Below are positions 9,968-18,637 of a DNA stretch of 64,000 bases, one piece after another; within the stretch, counting starts at the first letter, position 1, and each line of letters opens with the position of its first letter. A program made the translations under genes and the position numbers. The stretch is from contig NZ_CP007161.1 in assembly GCF_000725285.1 (NCBI RefSeq), positions 3,262,213 to 3,326,212 of the forward strand, given 5' to 3'. The notes under the pieces are model-generated. The model was not told the DNA's origin, did not search any database, and was given only the letters and a program-made list of their open reading frames with translations. The stretch is from Virgibacillus sp. SK37 (GTDB lineage Bacteria; Bacillota; Bacilli; Bacillales; Amphibacillaceae).

Positions 9968-11141
9968 AGAGCTTGGTATCACGCTTTACCTTTTTGTTTT
10001 CCGTGTGTTTTTTAACCTATTTAAACGATTACCCCAAAAGAAGAAAACCGTTTGTGTTGCTTCTTTTGGGGATAATATTTTTTATGCTGTCCGGGAGCTT
10101 CAGAAGCGGTCAAACGAAGAAATTATCATTTTAAAAGATAAATCATGCCGCTTTGACTTTGATGCATTGCATGTAAAGTCTATTTCTTTTGCGATCAAAC
10201 ATCCCTTTGCTTTTCTCCTATCAATCTATCATCTGGCTACAAGTACCACTATTATGATAGATACGTATTATGGGTTTTTAGATGTGACTCGCTTTCGAAA
10301 AAATGCGAGATGTATTCAGCTATGGCATGCTGCCGGTGCGCTAAAGCAATTTGGGTTACAAGATCCATCCATTGCCGAGCGCAGTCAGCGGGCCAAGAAC
10401 CGTTTCCAGAACGTGTATAGTCGCTTTGATTATACGGTGGTGGGTTCGGATGAAATGGCAGCTACATTCAAACGCTGCTTTGGATTAACTGAGGATAGAA
10501 TTGTTCGTACAGGTGTACCGCGAACTGATATTTTTTTTGATGATCATGAGAAACAAAGAATTCTATACGATCTAAAACAAGATTTACAAGCAATCGGTGA
10601 TAGAAAGATTATTCTCTATGCCCCTACTTTCCGTAAAGGAGAGTTGGATCACTTCCAACTGGCTTTGGATATACACATGATGTATCAATCCTTAGCCAAT
10701 GAGTATGTTTTGTTTATCAAGCCACATCCTGCTGTCAGTTATTCCATTGAAGATAGCTATAAAGACTTTGTGTTCGATGTATCCAAGTACTCTGACACAA
10801 ATCATTTATTATTGATTACAGATATTCTTATTACTGATTATTCTTCTATCCCTTTTGAATATGCTCTGCTGGAAAAACCGATGATTTTCTTTGCATATGA
10901 TCTAGAAAAGTATAAATTATCAAACGGCCTGATCGATGACTATGAAAATCAAATGCCTGGACCCGTTGTTTCCACTACAGAAGAAATTGTTGATGCGATT
11001 CATCATAATAAGTTCGACTATAATAAGATCCACGAGTTCTCTGAACAATGGAATACCTACTCAAATGGAGAATCCAGCAAACAGCTTGCAGCATTTTTGA
11101 CAGATACCGAAAAGAAACCAAAAGAAAAAGTACTTGTATAG
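9960..11141 (+). CDS. CDP-glycerol:glycerophosphotransferase, TagB/TarF family, copy 1
   Basis: 393 residues. Transfers glycerol phosphate to the lipid-linked teichoic acid linkage unit at the membrane. Seen: hydrophobic N-terminus, IQLWHAAGALKQFGL, RTGVPRTDIFF, ILYAPTFRKGE, FIKPHPAV and LITDYSSIPFEYALL. The two His sites expected for catalysis (WHAAGA, KPHP) are present. The ATG lies inside the 3' end of tagD (8-base overlap), which sets the start. It resembles the protein at 12769 in motif order, length and N-terminal MAREL start; the two may split the TarB and TarF roles (first and second glycerol phosphate), which cannot be assigned from sequence alone. Confidence 0.85.
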   Translation: MARELGITLYLFVFRVFFNLFKRLPQKKKTVCVASFGDNIFYAVRELQKRSNEEIIILKDKSCRFDFDALHVKSISFAIKHPFAFLLSIYHLATSTTIMIDTYYGFLDVTRFRKNARCIQLWHAAGALKQFGLQDPSIAERSQRAKNRFQNVYSRFDYTVVGSDEMAATFKRCFGLTEDRIVRTGVPRTDIFFDDHEKQRILYDLKQDLQAIGDRKIILYAPTFRKGELDHFQLALDIHMMYQSLANEYVLFIKPHPAVSYSIEDSYKDFVFDVSKYSDTNHLLLITDILITDYSSIPFEYALLEKPMIFFAYDLEKYKLSNGLIDDYENQMPGPVVSTTEEIVDAIHHNKFDYNKIHEFSEQWNTYSNGESSKQLAAFLTDTEKKPKEKVLV

Positions 11142-11224
11142 TGCTTACATTATATAGGGCTTTTATTAAGTCTGAAATGAAGTCCTTTATTACCATTAAT
11201 CTAATATAGAAAAGAGTATTATTT

Positions 11225-12307
11225 ATGAATAGAGAGAAAAAGTATTATTATGAGCTTAGTTTTATTCGAGCTATAGCTTGTTTATGCGTTATAATGGTGC
11301 ATGTAACTGCAGGATATTATTATGAGAACGGTAAGAATTTTGATTGGCTCACTCAATTTTTTAATCAAATTTCTCGTTATGGTACTCCCGCTTTTGCAAT
11401 TATAAGTGGATTTTTATTATATAACCAGGCTATAAACCGAAGCTTTAATTTAAAGTTTTTTTGGAAATCAAGATTAACCAAAGTAGTTATACCTTTTTTT
11501 ATTTGGAGCATACTATATCTGTTTTTAAAATGGTCTTACGGGCAATTTTCACCTTCATCTATAAGTACAATTCAAGAAAGAAATGACTTTATCTATTTCT
11601 TTTTTACCGGAGAAAGTTATTATCATTTATACTTTATTGCTATTGTAGTGCAATTTTACTTAGTATTTCCTTTGCTTCAGCTTTTTAAATCGCAAAAAAA
11701 TCTACTCATATTTACCCTTATTTCTTTTTTTATTAATTACTTTTTCGTGGAGAACACTATAAGTATTGGGGAAGGAATTTTAAATAAATTTATAAATGAA
11801 AGAGTATTTATTTTTCATTGGGTTTATTACTTTTTTCTTGGTGGACTTCTAGTATATTGGTGGCCTCAACTAATGAGGTGGGTTAAAGACAACGCTTTAT
11901 ACAGCACTTTATTGGGTTTAGTAGTAGTTATTGGGGGAATATTTGAATATCAATTCAATGAATGGATTGAGTCAAACAGACCAATGAACATGATTAATTT
12001 GCCAATTCTTTTTATAGCTTTAAGCGGCATTTATACCTTACTATCTAACAAAAGCAAAATAAAAAGTTCTCTTATTAATATTGGAAATTTATCCATGGGA
12101 ATATATTTAGTTCATCCGTTAATTCTTTTTTTTATGCGAAAATACAGTTTTTTTGACCATTTTTATGAAAATACACTGTATTTACCTTTGTTGTTTGGTT
12201 TTACTCTGTTAACTTCTATTTTACTTATCAAATTTATTTTAAAATTACCTTTCGGAAGTTATATAGTAACTGTAGCTAGTACTACCAATAAAAGCAAACA
12301 GAAATAA
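11225..12307 (+). CDS. Membrane O-acyltransferase (Acyltransferase 3 family)
   Basis: 360 residues with about ten hydrophobic segments. The N-terminus ELSFIRAIACLCVIMVHVTAGY has the family R/H signature (Arg and His in the first helix); SRYGTPAFAIISGFLLY and NLSMGIYLVHPLILFF are also typical. These enzymes move acyl groups, often acetyl, across the membrane onto surface polymers. It lies between two tagD-tagB cassettes, so a teichoic acid or linked glycan is a reasonable acceptor (inference). It is more AT-rich than its neighbours, and no clear Shine-Dalgarno precedes the ATG (AGAAAAGAGTATTATTT). Confidence 0.75.
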   Translation: MNREKKYYYELSFIRAIACLCVIMVHVTAGYYYENGKNFDWLTQFFNQISRYGTPAFAIISGFLLYNQAINRSFNLKFFWKSRLTKVVIPFFIWSILYLFLKWSYGQFSPSSISTIQERNDFIYFFFTGESYYHLYFIAIVVQFYLVFPLLQLFKSQKNLLIFTLISFFINYFFVENTISIGEGILNKFINERVFIFHWVYYFFLGGLLVYWWPQLMRWVKDNALYSTLLGLVVVIGGIFEYQFNEWIESNRPMNMINLPILFIALSGIYTLLSNKSKIKSSLINIGNLSMGIYLVHPLILFFMRKYSFFDHFYENTLYLPLLFGFTLLTSILLIKFILKLPFGSYIVTVASTTNKSKQK

Positions 12308-12377
12308 GCCCCGCGTAAACTTCTCTTCAATCAGGCATACTATTTATACTATGTACGTTAACTTGGAGGTTTATGTG

Positions 12378-12776
12378 ATGAAAAAAGTAATTACGTACGG
12401 GACCTTTGATATCATCCATACCGGTCATATTAATTTGTTGCGGAGGGCGAAGGAGTATGGGGATCATTTAATTGTAGCTCTGTCTTCGGATAACTTTAAT
12501 GCAATGAAGGGCAAGAAATCCTACTACACTTATGAGCAGCGTAGTGCTATTTTGGAAGCTGTTCGTTATGTTGATCAAGTGATCCCCGAAAATTCTTGGG
12601 AACAGAAAATAGAAGACGTTCAAAAGTATGCCATTGATATTTTTGTAATGGGTGATGATTGGAAAGGTAAGTTTGATTTTTTAGCACCATATTGTGAGGT
12701 AGTGTATTTACCGCGTACAATAGGTATTTCCACTACTAAAATTAAAACAGATTTAAATCAGTCGAATGATGGCTAG
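12378..12776 (+). CDS. tagD: Glycerol-3-phosphate cytidylyltransferase TagD, copy 2
   Basis: 132 residues with TYGTFDIIHTGHINLLRRA (HxGH) and PRTIGISTTKIK. An ATG 27 bases upstream is in frame, but TTGGAGG lies after it and serves the inner ATG (MKKVITYG), which also matches the start of copy 1. By eye about 100 of 132 residues equal copy 1, with conservative changes spread evenly, so this is an older duplication and not a recent copy. It overlaps the next gene by 8 bases, as copy 1 does. Confidence 0.93.
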   Translation: MKKVITYGTFDIIHTGHINLLRRAKEYGDHLIVALSSDNFNAMKGKKSYYTYEQRSAILEAVRYVDQVIPENSWEQKIEDVQKYAIDIFVMGDDWKGKFDFLAPYCEVVYLPRTIGISTTKIKTDLNQSNDG

Positions 12777-13911
12777 AGAACTAATCATCTCGATATACTT
12801 GTTTGCATTTCGAAATGTCTTCTGTTTTTTTAAATTATGGCCGCAACAAAGAAAAACAACATTTATCGTATCCTTTGGGCAAAACGTATTATTTACTGTA
12901 AACGAGTTGGAAAAACGTACAGATGAACAAATTGTTATTCTTAAAACAGCTAACTGTTCCATGCCGTTTCGGGAAAAGAAAAGCAGAAAGGTCCTTTGTT
13001 TTAAAGCATATGCTATACTCGACTGGTTTCGTTCTGTTTATCATCTTGCTACTTCCCGGTATGTATTTGCAGATAATTATTTTGGGGTTCTTTCTGTTAG
13101 CTCTTTTAAAAAGAATGTAAGATGTGTGCAGTTATGGCATGCAGCTGGAGCCATAAAAAAATTTGGTTTAAAGGATCGTGCCATCCAAGCACGGTCATTA
13201 AAAGCATACCGACGCTTTCAGAAAGTCTACAAGCGATTTGATCATGTTGTGGTTGGTTCTGAAAAGATGGCTGATATTTTTAAGGAAAGCTTTGGAATAA
13301 CAGAAAAAGAAATTGTAAGAACAGGAATTCCCCGAACCGATTTATTTTTTTATCATGCTATTGTAGATTATTGTCGTAAGGGTTTTATACGGGATATCCC
13401 AGCTATCATCAATAAAAAAGTAGTCTTTTACGCCCCTACCTATCGGGATGATATGTCTGCTTTATTACACTTGGATGTTGACCAGCTTTATAAGCAATTC
13501 AGTAATGACTATATTCTTTTTATAAAGCTTCACCCGAGCTTACGGGAAGGCTTTATAAATAAGTATCCTGATTTTATGTTTGATGTGGCTAAGTATAATA
13601 CAAATGAGTTACTTCTTGTGACAGATGTGTTAATTACTGATTATTCTTCTATCCCTTTTGAATTTTCCTTGCTGGAACGGCCGATGATCTTTTATGCTTT
13701 TGATTTGGAAGAGTATGAGCAGCAAAGAGGTTTTTGGGAGGATTACGAAACATTGGTTCCAGGGCCAATTGCTAAAAACACGAACGAAATTATTCAGCTT
13801 ATCCGGAAGAATAGTTTTAATTTAAATGAGGTCCGTCGCTTTGCAGAAGAATGGAATACGTATTCACAGGGGCATTCTAGTAAAAACATCATTGATTTTC
13901 TATATTTTTAA
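12769..13911 (+). CDS. CDP-glycerol:glycerophosphotransferase, TagB/TarF family, copy 2
   Basis: 380 residues. Motifs run in the same order as in copy 1: VQLWHAAGAIKKFGL, RTGIPRTDLFF, VFYAPTYRDDM, FIKLHPSL, LITDYSSIPFEFSLL. The usual KPHP is KLHP here; the His is kept. Two ATG codons lie in a row at 12766 and 12769; the second is chosen by analogy with copy 1 (MAREL), giving the same 8-base overlap with tagD. Divergence from copy 1 is larger than between the tagD pair, which fits different acceptor roles (inference). Confidence 0.85.
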   Translation: MARELIISIYLFAFRNVFCFFKLWPQQRKTTFIVSFGQNVLFTVNELEKRTDEQIVILKTANCSMPFREKKSRKVLCFKAYAILDWFRSVYHLATSRYVFADNYFGVLSVSSFKKNVRCVQLWHAAGAIKKFGLKDRAIQARSLKAYRRFQKVYKRFDHVVVGSEKMADIFKESFGITEKEIVRTGIPRTDLFFYHAIVDYCRKGFIRDIPAIINKKVVFYAPTYRDDMSALLHLDVDQLYKQFSNDYILFIKLHPSLREGFINKYPDFMFDVAKYNTNELLLVTDVLITDYSSIPFEFSLLERPMIFYAFDLEEYEQQRGFWEDYETLVPGPIAKNTNEIIQLIRKNSFNLNEVRRFAEEWNTYSQGHSSKNIIDFLYF

Positions 13912-13943
13912 AGCACCCTGCTTTTTTCGACAGGGTGCTTTTG
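13910..13943. terminator. Bidirectional terminator between tagB copy 2 and ltaS
   Basis: AAAGCACCCTG pairs perfectly with CAGGGTGCTTT, with A and T runs on both sides, between two convergent genes. Confidence 0.85.
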
Positions 13944-13945
13944 TG

Positions 13946-15823
13946 TTACTTCTTTTTTTTCGTTGGCAATTCCTCAAAATAAGCATCAGACCAATCATAC
14001 AGCTGCAGCATATTCTGATAGTCCTCTTTAAATTTCTTTTTCGGGTTCTCCAAATCCAGTCTTTTTCCTTTCAAATCATAAACTCGAACAGGCTCCTTAC
14101 TAGTTTCCGGGATAAAGAAATGCTCATTATTGATAAAGGCACCTGTTGGCAGATAGTAGCGCATGCCGATCAGATTATTTTTATATTGTAAAAGATCCTG
14201 GCCGAAGTAAAGACTTTTTGGTTTGATGCCCATTATGTTAAGGATGGTTGGCATCATGTCAAGCTGACCGCCAACGGTATCCACTTCTTTAATAAACTTA
14301 TCTTTATTTCCAGGCACGTGAATAAGAAATGGGATGTTGAAGCGATCCTCCATCGTGTATTTTTCACCTAAGATTTCTTTTAGCAGTTTATTATCCTCTT
14401 CCTCCATAAGTCCTCCATGCACACCGGAGTGATCACCATATAACGCGATAATGGAATCATCCCAGATTCCACTCTTTTTCAAGCTCCGAATAAATTCTCC
14501 AAGTGCCTGATCTGCATAATGAACGGATTGCAGATAATTTCCGGTTAATGTATCTGTAAATCGTTCAGGTAAATCAAGCATTTGCTTCTCTTTTGGCATT
14601 TTAAAAGGAGAATGACTCGTTAAAGAAAGCACATGGGCATAAAATGGTTCCTTACCTGTGTTTTGAAATTCTTTTAGTTTTTTCATTGTACGATTGTAAA
14701 AATGTTTGTCAGAAGGACCAAAGCCAATGATATCCTTTTCACCAATGTATTCTGTATCAAAGTAAGCATCAAATCCTAATGCAGGGTATAGTGCATCCCG
14801 GTTCCAATATGTTACCTTGTCCGCATGAAATGTTGATGTGAAATACCCATTCTTCTTCAATAATCTCGGCAGGCTATGCTCTACCTTCTTTCCTTCAATT
14901 TTTTGAGAAGTAGGTACCTCCCCAACAGGATAAATGGAAGAATTCATAATGAACTCTGAATCGGCTGTATTTCCTGAGCCTATTTGTTGGAAAACATTTT
15001 TAAAGTACATACTTTCTTTTGTTAACTTATTTAAATTCGGGGTGATTTCCTGTCCATTTACTTTTAAATTCACAACGAAATCTTGCAATGACTCTATTTG
15101 GATAATAAGCAGGTTTTTGTCTGGAACTGTTCCAAAATACGTGTGTTCCTCAAATGGTATTGGCTTGTTTCCTTTTAATTTTATAATATCTTCTTGTGTT
15201 ACTGTCGTTATTTTCGTATTGGATGTGCCAAGCACATCCTCGTTCGCTTTAATAAACTGGGCATTGGTAATCCCATATTTCTTTGAAAAAAGCGCCTGAT
15301 CACGAATAACTTCATCGCGATGTAGAGAGAAATTAAGTATAGATATGATGAGACCCACTACTCCAAGTGCAATTAAGTTTTTTTTAGTAAACGTACGATT
15401 CCTTGGAAAATATCGTTTGTTCTGTATTTTGTAGAAAATAAACAAGAGAATAAAATCAACTAACAAATACAGATCTTTAAATGATAGAAGCAACCAAATG
15501 CTCCCACTTACAGATCCTACTTGGTTCACTTGTGCCAAGGCATGGTATGTTGGGATGTTGTGAAAATACCTCCCATATACGGCCATCGCAAATAGCACCC
15601 CTGTAAATAGAACATCGAGCACAATATAAACGGTTAATTTCCATTTTTTAATGAACAGCTCCACGATTGCAAACAGAATAACAATAAAACAAAGCTCATA
15701 CCATATCGTGTTCAGTGGGTTAAAGTCCTCAAACTGAAGGAGACGGAACACATAAAATTTTAGGGAAAATGCTACTAAGAAAAAGAAAAAATAGCTATGA
15801 GTAAAAGATGTTTTCTCATGCAT
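13946..15823 (-). CDS. ltaS: Lipoteichoic acid synthase family protein (LtaS, sulfatase fold)
   Basis: 625 residues. Five membrane helices in the first 190 residues, then an extracellular sulfatase-like domain that transfers glycerol phosphate from phosphatidylglycerol. Active-site elements: LLIIQIESLQ (metal Glu), GSGNTADSEF (catalytic Thr), and ALYGDHSG (metal Asp/His). Bacilli usually have several paralogues (LtaS, YfnI, YqgS, YvgJ); which one this is cannot be told here. An ATG 33 bases upstream is in frame, but GGAGGTGAGC before the inner ATG (MHEKTSF) fixes that start. The gene converges on the teichoic cassette. Confidence 0.85.
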   Translation of the reverse strand: MHEKTSFTHSYFFFFLVAFSLKFYVFRLLQFEDFNPLNTIWYELCFIVILFAIVELFIKKWKLTVYIVLDVLFTGVLFAMAVYGRYFHNIPTYHALAQVNQVGSVSGSIWLLLSFKDLYLLVDFILLFIFYKIQNKRYFPRNRTFTKKNLIALGVVGLIISILNFSLHRDEVIRDQALFSKKYGITNAQFIKANEDVLGTSNTKITTVTQEDIIKLKGNKPIPFEEHTYFGTVPDKNLLIIQIESLQDFVVNLKVNGQEITPNLNKLTKESMYFKNVFQQIGSGNTADSEFIMNSSIYPVGEVPTSQKIEGKKVEHSLPRLLKKNGYFTSTFHADKVTYWNRDALYPALGFDAYFDTEYIGEKDIIGFGPSDKHFYNRTMKKLKEFQNTGKEPFYAHVLSLTSHSPFKMPKEKQMLDLPERFTDTLTGNYLQSVHYADQALGEFIRSLKKSGIWDDSIIALYGDHSGVHGGLMEEEDNKLLKEILGEKYTMEDRFNIPFLIHVPGNKDKFIKEVDTVGGQLDMMPTILNIMGIKPKSLYFGQDLLQYKNNLIGMRYYLPTGAFINNEHFFIPETSKEPVRVYDLKGKRLDLENPKKKFKEDYQNMLQLYDWSDAYFEELPTKKKK

Positions 15824-15989
15824 GTGCTCACCTCCATTAATGATTTTAGTTACCATTTATTATAAGTAGATTATTTGGTATTATATTGCAGATACTGAAG
15901 TACAAACGTTACCTTGTACAATTTGAAATTTTCATAGAAGAAGTAACTGCGGATTAGTTAAATCCTATTTAGCCCTTTCATAGGGTAAG

Positions 15990-16118
15990 GTTAAATAACG
16001 CCGCTCCGGAAAAACACTGCGCTTTCCAGGGGCGGCTGATGAGCCTCCTCATGCTACGCATTCCGGGGTCTCACCGATGCCTCATCTCCCCTAGGAGTCT
16101 CCGTATTTTTCCTACGCT
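15990..16118 (+). repeat. Dispersed GC-rich repeat, element A, copy 1
   Basis: About 128 bp beginning near TAACGCCGCTCCGG and ending TTTTTCCTACGCT. It contains ATGAGCCTCCTCATGCTACG and CTCACCGATGCCTCATC. Nearly identical copies lie at 22872, 26630 and, inverted, at 43394. Much richer in G+C than the sequence around it. No open frame of note. Confidence 0.85.
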
Positions 16119-16198
16119 ATGATATATTTTTTATGAAAATTAAAAATCAGATATTTTTTCGATTATTAAATGCAGTTATTTAAAAAATAGCACATACC

Positions 16199-16328
16199 AA
16201 TTGATTGGAGTGGAGTGCGGCGACTCCTACCGGAATAGCATGAGCTGAAGACCCTGCACGGAGCGTAGCGGAGGAAGCGGCTGAAGCCATGCCGGTGGAA
16301 AGCGTCCGCATGCAACGGAAATCAATGG
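16199..16328 (+). repeat. Dispersed GC-rich repeat, element B, copy 1
   Basis: Begins AATTGATTGGAGTGGAG and ends GGAAATCAATGG; AATTGATT and AATCAAT form short inverted ends. Copies at 23065 and 26861. It lies 80 bp after element A. Read on the opposite strand, A shares blocks with B (GACTCCT, a GACCC block, GAGGA, GGAAAGCG), so A and B look like two diverged members of one family in inverted orientation. Confidence 0.8.
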
Positions 16329-16398
16329 CGCTTTACTTCTCATTTATTTGAGTGAGCTTTCCAGAAACACTATTCAACAAGCGTTAGTTCACAGATTA

Positions 16399-16446
16399 TC
16401 TATTCCATTCTCCAAATCATTGGATAATCCCAACATAACATTAGAA
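16399..16446 (+). repeat. Short dispersed repeat C, copy 1
   Basis: CATTGGATAATCCCAAC followed by a TTAGAA end. Related copies at 23233, 26506 (inverted), 46540 and a worn one near 54000. It usually lies next to A/B elements. Confidence 0.55.
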
Positions 16447-16467
16447 TTTTTTGCCTTACATACAAGA

Positions 16468-16503
16468 TGCCCGCCAAACAACAGGTGTTTGTCCGGCGGG
16501 CAT
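16468..16503. terminator. Hairpin downstream of the permease
   Basis: ATGCCCGCC pairs with GGCGGGCAT around a 17-base loop. No T run follows directly on the minus strand, so terminator function is uncertain. It lies 68 bases after the permease stop. Confidence 0.45.
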
Positions 16504-16571
16504 AATGCTTAGTAGTTGTTTATGATGAAAATAGATGCCAAGACGTGATTGGTGTGCATGTTAGCATTACT

Positions 16572-18032
16572 TTACGATCTATTTTTAGCAATAATTTTTT
16601 TACTGCCGAGAATTAAATAGTTTAACTCTTCTTTTGGAATTTTATTAAATTCCTTTCGTTTTGCCATATAGAAAATAACACCAAGTCCTATCCATGCAAT
16701 CAACGCGATTCGTGACTGAATTCCTAAAAATGCTGGAGATCCCGGGATTAGTAGCAATGCGAGGAATGCCACACTTGCTACCATCCCTGCAGCTGCAATG
16801 GATTTTTTCATTGGTGAGACAACATGCTTGGAAGGATTAAAGTCTTCTCCTTTTTTCATTTTAAATAATGAAAATGCCGTATAGCATGTGTAAAGATAAG
16901 CAATTGTTACACCAACGGAGGACATATCTACAACCCACAGCAATGCTTCTCTACCAAACCAGGGGGCAAACATGGATACAACAACAGTGAAAATAATCCC
17001 GACATGTGGTGTTTTATATTTTGGATGAAGCTTAGAAAATGCTTCTGGTAGAATTTTCGCACGGGACATGGCGAATAGTAATCGACTTGATGAGATGATA
17101 AAGCCGTTCAATCCGGTAAATACGCCCATCGTTAATGCAGTGACCAAGAGGACGAGCCCAATCGTACCTATCGTTTCTTGAATCGTTGCTGCTGTTCCCC
17201 ACACTTGGCCTTCACCAACAGTTTGCTGCCAAGGCTGGGTCATCGCTGTAGCAATAATCATCATGCTATATAATACTGCTGCAATGGAGATTGCCAATAT
17301 AATTAATGTAAATGCTTTTTTAGAAGAAAAATGAAATTCTTCTGCTGCTTGTGGGACATTATCGAATCCAACAAAGGCCCACGGAGCGATCGCAACAATA
17401 GAAATAATCGCTGCAAATGCTGTTGTGTCTTTCGGGAAATATGGCTGAACATTTTCTAAACCTGCCCCAGGGTGTCCGCCAACCATAAAGGTGATTACAA
17501 CAATACTGATAATCATAATCGTACAGAAAACAAACTGCATCTGGCCGGACAAACCAGTGCCTCTAATGTTAAAGTAACCGAATATACCAAGTGCGGCGGA
17601 AGCAATAATTACTTCCATTCCATACACGTCCCATCCGGCGATTTGATACAACGGAATTTGTTCAATAACTGCCGGAAAGACAAATTTAAACATGAGGGCA
17701 AAAGCGGAAGCATTAAGGGCTACGATACATATGTAACCAAGTGTTAAAAACCATCCACTAATAAACGCGTGCTTTCTTCCAAGACTAATGAACGCATACG
17801 CAAATTCTCCCCCTGATACCGGAAAGCTTTTGATCAGAAATCCATAACTCACTGCGATCAGCATCATTAACAAGGCGCCTATTCCGAAGCCAATAATAAC
17901 GCCTAATGGGCCTGCATCTGCCATCCAGTTGGTTGGCTGTACGAAAGCTCCCCAACCAATTGAGGATCCCAGCGCGATCGCCCATACCCAGTGTGGCTTA
18001 AGTGATTTCTTTAGTGTCGTTCGCTCTTCCAT
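16572..18032 (-). CDS. APC-superfamily amino acid permease
   Basis: 486 residues, twelve hydrophobic segments. The N-terminus AIALGSSIGWGAFVQPTNWM fits the unwound first helix (GSxIGxG) that binds the substrate's carboxylate in this family. Later motifs include IAPWAFVGFDNVPQAAEEF and GLNGFIISSSRLLFAMSR. A proton- or sodium-coupled amino acid importer or exchanger in the plasma membrane; the substrate cannot be read from sequence. Single gene with AAAGGGAGTTAG before the ATG. Two inverted repeats lie upstream (see the entry at 18143). Confidence 0.8.
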   Translation of the reverse strand: MEERTTLKKSLKPHWVWAIALGSSIGWGAFVQPTNWMADAGPLGVIIGFGIGALLMMLIAVSYGFLIKSFPVSGGEFAYAFISLGRKHAFISGWFLTLGYICIVALNASAFALMFKFVFPAVIEQIPLYQIAGWDVYGMEVIIASAALGIFGYFNIRGTGLSGQMQFVFCTIMIISIVVITFMVGGHPGAGLENVQPYFPKDTTAFAAIISIVAIAPWAFVGFDNVPQAAEEFHFSSKKAFTLIILAISIAAVLYSMMIIATAMTQPWQQTVGEGQVWGTAATIQETIGTIGLVLLVTALTMGVFTGLNGFIISSSRLLFAMSRAKILPEAFSKLHPKYKTPHVGIIFTVVVSMFAPWFGREALLWVVDMSSVGVTIAYLYTCYTAFSLFKMKKGEDFNPSKHVVSPMKKSIAAAGMVASVAFLALLLIPGSPAFLGIQSRIALIAWIGLGVIFYMAKRKEFNKIPKEELNYLILGSKKIIAKNRS

Positions 18033-18142
18033 GATCTAACTCCCTTTTCTCTCTATAGTATAAATTTGTATAATATAGAAATAGTGTTTTAAATATAGTG
18101 TTCCCATTTTGATGCCAATACATTTAATTGTATCAATAGTCG

Positions 18143-18252
18143 GCCACATCGCTCAATTTGGATATTACTATGTATGTGGCGGTATACGTAATAATATGGA
18201 CGCAAATTTGCTTTTGTATGTTTCACCTCTCTAATTATGGATGAATTTGCGT
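18143..18252. promoter_or_regulatory. Two inverted repeats upstream of the permease
   Basis: GCCACAT (18143-18149) pairs with ATGTGGC (18174-18180), and ACGCAAATT (18200-18208) pairs with AATTTGCGT (18244-18252). They lie 110-220 bases before the permease start. They could be RNA stems in a leader or operator sites; no known riboswitch pattern was recognised. Confidence 0.35.
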
Positions 18253-18350
18253 TGATATGGCTTTACGCCGAAAAATATTTATTTAACTAGTTCATTCCTT
18301 TTATTAGGGAATGTTAAACCTGTTTATTTTTGGGAGGCGAGGGTGAGTGC

Positions 18351-18597
18351 TGTCGCGGTGGCATGAGGGCGTGTCTCGGTTGAGGCGTGTGCTGCCGCGG
18401 TAGTGCGTGCGGGTGTCTCTCTCATTTGGATGCTGCGTCTCTCATATAAATGCTGTCTCTCTCAATTGGGCGCTGCGTCTCTCATATAAATGCTTCCTCT
18501 CTCATTTAGGCACCTGCGCCCCTCATATAAATGCTTTCTCTCTCATTCAGACCGCCATGTCTCTCATATGACCGCTTTCTCTCTCATTCAGAGCCCA
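18351..18597 (+). repeat. Degenerate 20-21 bp tandem array 1 (GTCTCGG and CTCTCAT units)
   Basis: Twelve or so units. The first three begin TGTCGCGG/TGTCTCGG/TGCCGCGG at 18351, 18372 and 18393; the rest carry TCTCTCAT, with spacing 20, 20, 20, 20, 21, 20, 21 and 20. The sequence between cores varies. This array joins the two core types that occur singly in the other arrays. It ends at the terminator of the protease gene. Confidence 0.8.
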
Positions 18598-18601
18598 AAA
18601 T

Positions 18602-18631
18602 AAAAGAAGCTGGCGGCTGCCAGCTTCTTTT
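18602..18631 (-). terminator. Terminator of the subtilase gene
   Basis: AAAAGAAGCTGGC pairs perfectly with GCCAGCTTCTTTT around a 4-base loop, followed on the minus strand by ATTTT. Confidence 0.85.
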
Positions 18632-18637
18632 AATGGT

